Positions 56,411 to 64,000 of a stretch of 64,000 bases of DNA are shown in pieces. The notes below the pieces were generated by a model, which worked only from the letters and a program-made list of their open reading frames with translations, searched no databases and was not told the DNA's origin. Location: positions 97,337,700 to 97,401,699 of the forward strand of contig OX638130.1 in the NCBI GenBank assembly GCA_951804985.1, given 5' to 3'. A program made the position numbers and the translations under genes. The DNA comes from Dryomyza anilis (lineage: Eukaryota > Arthropoda > Insecta > Diptera > Dryomyzidae). Position 1 is the first letter of the stretch; every line of letters begins with the position of its first letter.

Positions 56411-57964
56411 CATTGTGGAATCTGGTTAATAAAATATTTTATTAAAAATATTATTATTATTAAACATTGATTTTAAAAGTACAATTTAAACCAGGGATGA
56501 AAACCATTACCAAAAACGTTTCGTTTTAACCGGTATTATTTTTAAATTCGTAAGCAATATCGGATATAATGAAAAACGAAACCAAAGCTTTTACAACCAT
56601 TCTCCACGACCTCAAATCATCATAAAATCATCAAGCAATCTATAAATAAAAGAATTTTTGCGGAAACACATTTTACTCGTATGATTTAATACACATTTAA
56701 CCAATTCAAAAATATCATAAGATCTGGTACATGTCAATGTAAACCCAATATGAAGATAATGCGCCAGAGTACAACATTAATGTAAAATGAGGTCATAAAA
56801 CGAGATAAATTTTGCAAAGGTCATAAAGAATGTTTATTCTATTAAATTTTATTACATATTTGTAATTTGCATTTTGTTTTACAGCCATTCATTCATAAAA
56901 AGTGATAGAACATAATTTTTGATACATAAAGATACAACAAAAACAACAACAACAACAATATCAACCGTGAAATGGCCCAAGATTTATTCCTAATATAGAA
57001 ACAGTAAAAGGACCTAAAGAATGAACAAATGATAAAAAAACAGAAGAAACACGTGTGTTGAATTGACTTCTTATTCTCAATAGTGGAGTATCGCGTAATT
57101 TTTTTGTATTTTTATGTCTCATGGTTTCCTGTTTAAGGAGGCTCTGCCATTTTAATAACATGTCATAAAAATATGGTCTTCACTTTGTTTCTTATAAAAT
57201 GTCGACATCACAAAACTATTATACAAAGAAAAAATTACAAAAATATGCTATTTGTTACGAGGTAAACGAAAAAGGTTTTTATGGCATTATGATTCAACAT
57301 TTTTATCAGATATTCGTCTATGATATGTTTTTCTAGGTAGTTATTAGTTTTATTACAGTTTTTATTTTAAAATTATATGGCCCATAAGTCTAAACAGAAG
57401 AGTACTGTAAGAGTATAAATGAAAACAAAATATTTTGTTTTAAAATATCTTACCCCACTTACATATTTACATCGTATTCGACTTTATTTTATTATAGCCA
57501 CACATTTTGAATGTTAACAGTAATTTAAACAGTTACCGTTATTGCTTTATCGTTACTTCTATTCAAAATATACCATAGTTATAATATTTACTGACTTAAT
57601 ATGAATAACTTTTATCAAATATGAAATAATAGATATGAAACAGATAATTTTATTAAATAAAATTTCTTATCATTTAATATTTAATAGGTACATACCTTTT
57701 GTTAAATATATATATATAGCCCAACTGTAGATTTAACTTTAACTCTGGTAAAATGCAGTATATTCTTTAACTCGCTTGCTTCACTCTTTGTAATACCCGA
57801 CGGATTCTAAAAATAATACAAAATATATTATTAAATTTATAAATTTATAAAAAAAATACATTTTCATTGGGTTTAAAAAAGCAAATTCACACAATAACTA
57901 TTCAAGTAACTGATATACATTATTGTAATTCGATTATAAATAGTTTATAACTAAATAAACGCAA
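56411..57964. other. AT-rich intergenic DNA, nothing recognised
   Basis: 1.5 kb with no supported gene. An ACA run is at 56937-56955 and TATATA near 57708. It is one of the longest stretches here without a recognisable repeat. Confidence 0.4.
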
Positions 57965-58098
57965 AAACCAGTAGGGAAGGTTACATGGGAAATTTTGAAA
58001 TAGGGATATTATGATAGTTGGTGTGATGAAGTTAGTAAGAATTATGAAAGTTATAGTTGGTCTAAGCCGACTATAAATACCCTACACATATCGTCACT
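57965..58098 (-). mobile_element. F repeat terminal fragment
   Basis: CCAGTAGGGAAGGTTACATG, GGTCTAAGCCGACTATAAAT and ACCCTACACATAT match 52010-52125. Confidence 0.7.
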
Positions 58099-58740
58099 AT
58101 CATGCCAAAGATGCGAATGTGTAATTTTTGATATTTGCGATTTTTTTTTACATTTTTGAATGTAGTTTGTCCTCAAGTATACTGTGCCAAAACCGTGTGT
58201 GGTTTTGTTGGATATTTACAACCACAAAAGATAAAGCCAAAAGGGCGAATTCGAAAAAATTGAAAGGGCGAATCTGTTCGTTTTTTAGCTATAACTTTTT
58301 ATTGATATACGATAAAAAAAGTGTTGTAAAGCCAATATTTGTTTGTTTTTAAAGCACCTATCGATCGTCATCATTATTTAAATTAATTTTTATTTTTGCA
58401 AGAAAATTTGTTTGACAAATTATTTTTAAATAATGATGTCAATCGACAGGTGTTTTGAAAACAAACAATAAATGCCTCTACATCACTATTTTATCTTGCA
58501 CCAATGAAGAGTTATAGCTAAAAACCGAAAAGATTCGCCCTTTTGGCATGACAAGATTTTCAATTTTTCAAATTGCTTTGTTTTTTTGCTATAACTCTTT
58601 ATTGGTACAAGATTGAATAGCGGTGTAAAGGCATTAATTGTTTGTTTTTAAAGCACCTATCGATTGACATCATTACTTAAAAATATTTTGCCAAACATTT
58701 TTCTTGCAAATAACAAATGGCAAATTAATGTTTGGCAAAA
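58099..58740. mobile_element. Inverted-repeat element with AAAGGGCGAAT words
   Basis: GCCAAAAGGGCGAATTCG, TAGCTATAACTTTTTATTGA and GTTTGTTTTTAAAGCACCTATC occur in direct (58220, 58275, 58330) and inverse (58440-58555) orientation, then direct again (58560-58665). The left border CGTCACTATCATGCCAAAG pairs with the right border of the relative at 62780-63395. Non-coding, foldback-like. Confidence 0.65.
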
Positions 58741-58994
58741 TATTTTTTTTCTTTTCTTTTCTTATATTCTACTATTTTATTTTATTCGTCTGTATTATTT
58801 ATTTCTTATTTATTTCATACAATTTACAATCAAATTTTATATAAATTAAGAATTGAAACCGCGATATTTTAAAAAACCTGCCCACGATTTTTTTTATTTT
58901 AGTCTTAAAATACTCGGGGGGATGTCCGAAACATATTCTTAAAATATTTAAGTTCTCCCACGACTTTTGGGTTGAAAGAGTTTCAGGTTAGGCG
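58741..58994. other. T-rich spacer
   Basis: Nothing recognised. Confidence 0.35.
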
Positions 58995-59495
58995 TGCCGA
59001 GTTCGAGTCCCAAACGGCATCTCTGTTATGGAAAAGTATATATATTCTTGATCAGCATGATCTCCTGAGTCGATTTAGCGATGTCCGTCTGTCTGTCTGT
59101 CCCTCTGTCTGTCTGTTGAAATCACGATTACAGAAAAAGTAGAAGAGCTAGAGCAATGAAATATGCTGTCTAAACAAGACAATTGGCATGATCGGTCTAT
59201 TGTGACCTGAGAACCGACCACTTATGTTCAAATACCTCATATAAAATGTATATCTACGGATCAATTTTACTGTATACGTGCTTAGGTAAACTTTTTTTTT
59301 GGTAAAATATATATTGACTCATGCTCAAATACATGAAAATAATGGTTTCCGGCGAAACGACAAAAAAAAATCGAAATTCGGTACACCTACCCATTTGTAA
59401 ATATGGGTATCAAATGAATGGAAATACTTCAGCGATTGAAAGTTAGTAGTTATTTTCGGAATTCGTATATCCTGATGATCTATATACCACTTTTA
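58995..59495 (+). mobile_element. F repeat, truncated at both ends
   Basis: CTGTTATGGAAAAGTATATA, CTTGATCAGCATGATCTCC, TCACGATTACAGAAAAAGTA, GTCAATTTTAC-type text and TACCCATTTGTAAATATGGG follow the order of 19560-20010. Confidence 0.75.
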
Positions 59496-59732
59496 TATAT
59501 ACATTTTTTTTGAATTGAAGTATGATTTGACCGCTGGTCTTGGCTAAATGTCCATTTACCAAGACATATTAAATGAGTGTTGGGTGATTTATGGAAAAAT
59601 ATCAGTTATCCAAGACATGGTAACCCAATCATGATTGAGAGTTGGGTAAAGTCTAATCAGCCATGCCTTTGTCGACCAAGGTTGATTATGTCTTACGCAC
59701 GTTGTCAAGCCTGGCGTTTCCAACATGGGCAC

Positions 59733-59935
59733 TTAGTCGGTTATTATTGTAAAATGAAAAGTTTTGTGCAACCAATTTTGAACAATTTAGTACAGATTTA
59801 GAACCATTAGGAGTGTGTATAGACTAATATTTCAAGTGTATAGTCTAATATGACAGTTCTGCCAGCAAATTTGTAAACCAATCTCGATTTAACCGAATGA
59901 AGTTAGTTGGTACAACTAACTAAAAATACCTCGTT
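59733..59935 (+). mobile_element. A-family MITE, truncated
   Basis: CTTAGTCGGTTATTATTGTA, CATTAGGAGTGTGTATAGAC and AATGAAGTTAGTTGGTACAA are present; both termini are missing. Just upstream, 59530-59725 is an older repeat (CCAAGACAT words). Confidence 0.7.
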
Positions 59936-60925
59936 AGTTCCTTGCGAATCTACTGGACACCCGGACTTCAAAATTGAAAAAGTCCATTTTGTACTTAAGA
60001 ATTTTTAAAGCAAAACTCAAGAAATTTTATTTTGAAAAATCGTGGAAAATGTAAAAAAAAGTTTAAAAGTATGAATATTTGTGGTTTGTTTTGATGAAAC
60101 AGATCTTTTTTTATGGATTCACTCCGGCCATTGTTGATGTCATATTCACCATTAATTTCCAAGCCCATATTATGTTCGAAAATCAAGAATTCGGTTGTTT
60201 GTAAATAACGTACTTTAACATAAAACTTTACATAAAAAACGTTTCTATAGATTTTCACATATGCCTGATGGTTCCGCAAACAACCAACCAAAAAAATAGA
60301 AAAAATCCACTAAAACAAAAAATTACATTTATTTCAAACACTCACAACAGCTTCTAGATACTACAGCGATCACGAAAATATTTTTTTCAGCTTCGATTTT
60401 GACAACTTCATCATAATATTTTTTTGAAAGTACGCAATTTTATTTTGTTGTGGAAAAATTTTATTCTTTTTAATTTGTATGCACAATTACGACGTTTACG
60501 ATTTTTTTTAATAAAACATGTTTGAAATTGATGAGATTTGCTAACTGATAATGTAAAGCACAAGAATGGTGCACATCTGGGAGTTGGGAAAAAAATGCCC
60601 TAAAAAATGGTCATTTCATTTCATGTATGACTTTATATCCAACGCTAACCAACCAATAGAATCCTCAAAGACGTGGATTTTCGTTTTTGTCGAAAATCCT
60701 TGATATTGGACGTGTAACTGAAAACGCCATGGTTCTTGGAATGTCCAATTTAAAACTTCAATATCTGGTGTCGAAATTTTTTGTCAAATGTGCGCATAGT
60801 GTAATACAAGTGCAAAACTATGAGAAATTTAAAATGGATAATATCTACAAAACTAAGCTTATATGATATAATTTAAAGATTTTATTCAAAATTTCAGTTA
60901 TGCCTATTATTCGTATTATTAAACT
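59936..60925. other. Intergenic DNA, nothing recognised
   Basis: An ordinary AT-rich kilobase. A 98-codon minus frame (60291-59995) has no support. Confidence 0.35.
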
Positions 60926-61024
60926 TACACGTAGGGAAAAAAAGTTCTAAAATCCAGAAAGAATCAAGAAGTATACGGAGTGATATACAGCTAAATCGAA
61001 AAATCCTTAATTTCAAGAAATGGA

Positions 61025-61205
61025 TTTTCTTAGTTGTCAAAAAAGTAACTACGTAGAATTATTCTTGGATTCAGTAATAAATTTCTTGGGTATCAAAAAA
61101 GTAACTAAGTAGAATTATTCTGGAATTCAGTTGTTAATTTCTTAGGTATTAAAAAAGTAACTAAGTAGAATAAGTCTTGAATTCAGTTATTGATTTCTTA
61201 GGTAT
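61025..61205. repeat. ~57-bp tandem repeat in the left arm of the foldback-like element
   Basis: Unit starts near 61025, 61083, 61139 and 61195, each with TTTCTTAG or TTTCTTGG, then TATCAAAAAAGTAACTAAGT. Confidence 0.8.
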
Positions 61206-61549
61206 CGAAAATGTTGTTGTTGTTTTCGTCCCAAAATTTAATGAACACGTGTTCGTATAGTTGTTGTTTTTTCGATCTTGCTTTTGTCGCTATTACGTTT
61301 TGTTTTATTTTGTCCGTCTGTCAGCCCCATCTGTTTGTACGTGTGTCTGTCTGTCGATATGCTGAAAGTAACTAAAACCAATTATTTCGAAGCTAACATA
61401 AAAAAAAAATATATAGTCGAGTTAATTTATTGTTTATTTAGAACTTTATTGCCTATATGCATTTTTGTATAGTAAATGACTTCTTTGAATACTTAATGTA
61501 ATTGAATTATTTATTTTATTTTATTTTTATTTTTATTTTTATATTATTA

Positions 61550-61865
61550 TTAATAATAATAATAATAGTTTGGCGCTACAGTCCTGTACAGAACTTCGGC
61601 CGAGCTCTCTCACCATTTTGAGCTGTGCGTGTTATATTTGTACTCAAAGTGGTGGGACCTACAGTTTATTGCCGAATCCGAACGGCGGGTGAGAGCTTTT
61701 CATAGGCAATGGTTTTACTCTCGTAGGTTTGCCATTTACTGACGAGAGGTAGCGCGGTATAGAAAAATGTTTCTATGAAAAGATGTTGTTAGCCCCAGTC
61801 CAGGCTTGAACCGGGGACCTTTCGGCTCGCAGTCCAACGCACTAACCACTGAGCTACCGCGGCTA
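61550..61865 (-). mobile_element. tRNA-derived SINE, full length, inside the foldback-like element
   Basis: Nearly identical to the copy at 29915-30231 over head, body and TTA tail. It sits in the loop, between TATTATTAATAATAATAA and TATTATTTTTATTATTTT, so any target duplication is hidden in simple sequence. Confidence 0.9.
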
Positions 61866-62779
61866 CTTATTATTTTTATTATTTTATTTTTATTATTATT
61901 ATTATTATTTAATTAAATCTCTGTATATTGTTATGAAACCGTTTACTTACCTTATACACTCATCTGTTGCCTCTTCTGTTGGTTATGTTAAACCCTCCGC
62001 ACGTTACCCATAAGCATTGTATAGTGTATTTAGATAACAATGGAATGAAATCAACTTGGTATTTATGCAAAATTGAACGCAAATTTATGTTTACGAACTG
62101 AAACCATACCAATATTCGTTGGAAAAATCGTTTTTTCTATTTATATCTTTAATATTCATACATACACAGACGCTTGCTTGTCTGGCTGTGCTTTGTTGTT
62201 CTATTAGTGAAAACACACACATGCAAACATTGTATATCATGCCGTTTTTTGATACCTAAGAAGAAAAAAATTTGCAATCCAGACAAATTGTACTTAGTTA
62301 CTTTTTTGATACCTAAGAACTTAATGTCTGAATATCTAGAAAAATTTGGCTTAGTTACTTTTAACAGACAGACAGACTAACAAACAGATGGCGACCTCGC
62401 AAAACAAAGCATACGAGCGAATATTACAGACAGAGCAATATCGATGAAAACAATAACAATACATGAACACGTGTTCTTTTTGCGAAGAATACAGCAACAA
62501 TTTTGCGTGTTCTTTTTGGTTTTTAATAATCAATAAATTAACTGCTGAAAATCCAGTTGAATATAGTTTGTTTACTTTTTTGACAACTAAGTAATTTGCT
62601 TTCTTGATATCCAGATAACAAATTCTTGAATTTTAGTAGTATTTTATTGATATTAGTCAAATTCTACTATTTTTCTTTCTAACCGAATTCTTCTTGAGTT
62701 TTAGAATTTTATTTCCCTCCGTGTATATTTCAGAAATAGTACGTGTTGGAGAATTAAGTTGTTTGGAAACCCTAGCTCA

Positions 62780-63395
62780 TTTTTAAAGACGAAATATTTC
62801 TCCAATGAAATTATGATAGTTTTTTTTTACTTCTTTTACTAGTTATAACTCCTTAACGGATTGCTCAGGAATGCTATCTCAAAATCTCGTGTCGTTTTGT
62901 TGGATATTTCTAGCCACAAAAGTCAAAACCCAAAGGGCGAATTTGAAAAATTGAAAATCTTGTTATGCCAAAAGGGCGAATCTTTTATTTTTCGCCATAA
63001 CTTTTTATTGATAAGAGATAAAATAGTGGTGTAAAGGCATTTATTGTTTGTTTTTAAAGCACCTATCGATCTGCATCATTATTTAAAACAAACAATAAAT
63101 GCCCCTACATTACTATTTTATCTTGCGCTAATAAAAAGTTATAGCATAAAAAACAAAAATATTTGCGTTTTGATCAGGATATAGCCTCACAAAATCCGTA
63201 TTTATAATTCAGTAGGCTGTCCAAATCTAAATATATTTTATATACGTTATAATAATTGACGAATAAACTAAAATAACAGAAAAAATTAAAGAAAATATGT
63301 TTTCTAATTTTTAAAGCACTTCAAACTTTAAAATTTGATTCCCAACATTTTTAAAAATGCACATTCGCCCCTTTGGCATGACAGTGACGATATAT
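62780..63395. mobile_element. Inverted-repeat element with AAAGGGCGAAT words, second copy
   Basis: GTTTTGTTGGATATTTCTAG, AACCCAAAGGGCGAATTTG, GCCATAACTTTTTATTGA and TTTTAAAGCACCTATCGATC match 58190-58370. The right border ATTCGCCCCTTTGGCATGAC with CAGTGACG is the inverse of the other copy's left border. The left border is less certain. Confidence 0.6.
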
Positions 63396-63407
63396 ATATT
63401 ATCCATA

Positions 63408-63606
63408 GTCCACAAATTTGTTGCGAAACTGCCATATTTGGTTGGTGCTAGAAATATTAGCCTATACACACTCCCAACTGATCTAAAACTAAATTGTTCG
63501 AAATTGGTTGTAGTCCATACTACAACCGACTTAGCGGTTGAGAGAACATAATAAGTTAGTTGGTCAAAGAGTTGGTTGGCGCAACAAATCCCTATTCTGT
63601 GTGTGG
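63408..63606 (-). mobile_element. A-family MITE, truncated
   Basis: GAAACTGCCATATTTGGTTG, AGCCTATACACACTCCCAAC, GGTCAAAGAGTTGGTTGGCG and the end CCCTATTCTGTGTGTG. Its left part is lost at the border of the preceding element. Confidence 0.8.
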
Positions 63607-63701
63607 TAGTTGGTGGAAAAATTAATAATATTGATAAATATAAACATGCCAAAACATGTTAATCGTCAATTAAGTTTAATAGTCAGTTATATGTCATGCA
63701 T

Positions 63702-64000
63702 AAATAATAATAATAGTTTGGCGCTACAGTCCTGTATAGAACTCGGCCGAGCTCTCTCACCATTTTGAGCTGTGCGTGTTATATTTGTACTCAAAGTGGT
63801 GGGACCTACAGTTTATTGCCGAATCCGAACGGCGAGTAAGAGCTTTTCATAGGCAATGGTTTTACTCTCGTAGGTTTGCCATTTACTGACGAGAGGTAGC
63901 GCGGTATAGAAAAATGTTTCTATGAAAAGATGTTATTAGCCCCAGTCCAGGCTTGAACCGGGGACCTTTCGGCTCGCAGTCCAACGCACTAACCACTGAG
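63702..64000 (-). mobile_element. tRNA-derived SINE, cut by the window edge
   Basis: TTA tail at 63702-63714, the body, and box B (GGTTCAAGCCTGG, minus strand) near 63961-63949 are present. The window ends inside box A (CCACTGAG). It is nearly identical to 29915-30231. Confidence 0.9.

Larger units (their letters stand above)
60928..62723. mobile_element. Foldback-like element, 1.8 kb, arms containing tandem repeats
   Basis: The ends CACGTAGGGAAA and TTTCCCTCCGTG are inverse, with TA on both sides (60926-60927, 62724-62725). The left arm has about 3.5 units of a ~57-bp repeat (TTTCTTAGGTATCAAAAAAG, TAACTAAGTAGAATTATTCT) at 61025-61205, then GAACACGTGTTCGTATAGTT and CAGCCCCATCTGTTTG. The right arm has the same pieces in inverse (TAGTTACTTTTTTGATACCT 62296-62315, CAAACAGATGGCGAC near 62382, TGAACACGTGTTC near 62464, TTTACTTTTTTGACAACTAA near 62570). 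The loop (about 61390-62230) has no transposase and holds a SINE. The plan resembles fly Foldback elements, but the sequence is different as far as I can judge. Confidence 0.75.

Noticed and set aside
59995..60291. 98-codon minus-strand frame
   Set aside because: AT-driven residues, no domain, no splice or promoter context.

Overview
This is a stretch of AT-rich animal nuclear DNA. It is almost certainly from a higher (brachyceran, probably calyptrate) fly. The evidence is introns with GTAAGT/TTTTAG borders, a fly-type start context, fly core-promoter words (TATA plus TCAGTC initiator, Ohler motif 7), a tRNA-derived SINE, Tc1/mariner-type elements with TA target duplications, and very low gene density. 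I cannot assign a species. No prokaryotic features are present.

Genes. One real multi-exon gene is visible at the left edge on the minus strand (494-4049, 3' end outside the window). A 1,088-codon first coding exon is followed by two short exons that splice in frame. The product is a type I membrane protein: signal peptide, long Ser/Thr/Asn-rich glycosylated ectodomain, one membrane span and a short cytoplasmic tail. I do not recognise the gene. A second, weaker candidate is a 70-codon exon at 32710-32920 (+) with strong splice sites, downstream of a motif-7 core promoter. Everything else that looks coding is transposon-derived or decayed.

Layout. 1-5.6 kb: membrane-protein gene and its 5' flank. 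5.7-9.7 kb: nested repeats and AT-rich arrays. 9.7-10.6 kb: less AT-rich low-repeat island. 10.7-14.9 kb: MITEs and a 2-kb AT-rich minisatellite. 15.0-16.2 kb: second island. 16.5-26.5 kb: TA-flanked elements, a CGTGC-rich repeat, a Helentron-like element, a long-TIR MITE and a complete but inactivated DD37E mariner-type element abutting another TIR element. 26.7-33.9 kb: MITE, island, a gene-fragment-carrying repeat, a minisatellite-bearing Helentron-like element hit by a SINE, a LINE remnant and the orphan exon. 34-38 kb: tandem satellites and a TTCAT/ATGAA MITE. 38.5-46.5 kb: nested TIR elements and three GTGGTGAG-type arrays. 46.6-60.9 kb: old repeats, a small island and MITEs. 60.9-62.7 kb: a foldback-like element with tandem-repeat arms. 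62.8-64.0 kb: inverted-repeat element, MITE and SINE.

Interplay. The right 58 kb is an archive of non-autonomous elements, many inserted at TA and several nested, so relative ages can be read (for example MITEs inside an F repeat, a SINE inside a Helentron-like element, an F repeat inside a TIR element). The most interesting items are the foldback-like element, a ~100-bp promoter cassette present at three places (one in front of the orphan exon), and a TA-flanked element carrying an exon-like segment. Repeat family names (A, F, D, P and so on) are my own labels. All similarities are by eye within this window.
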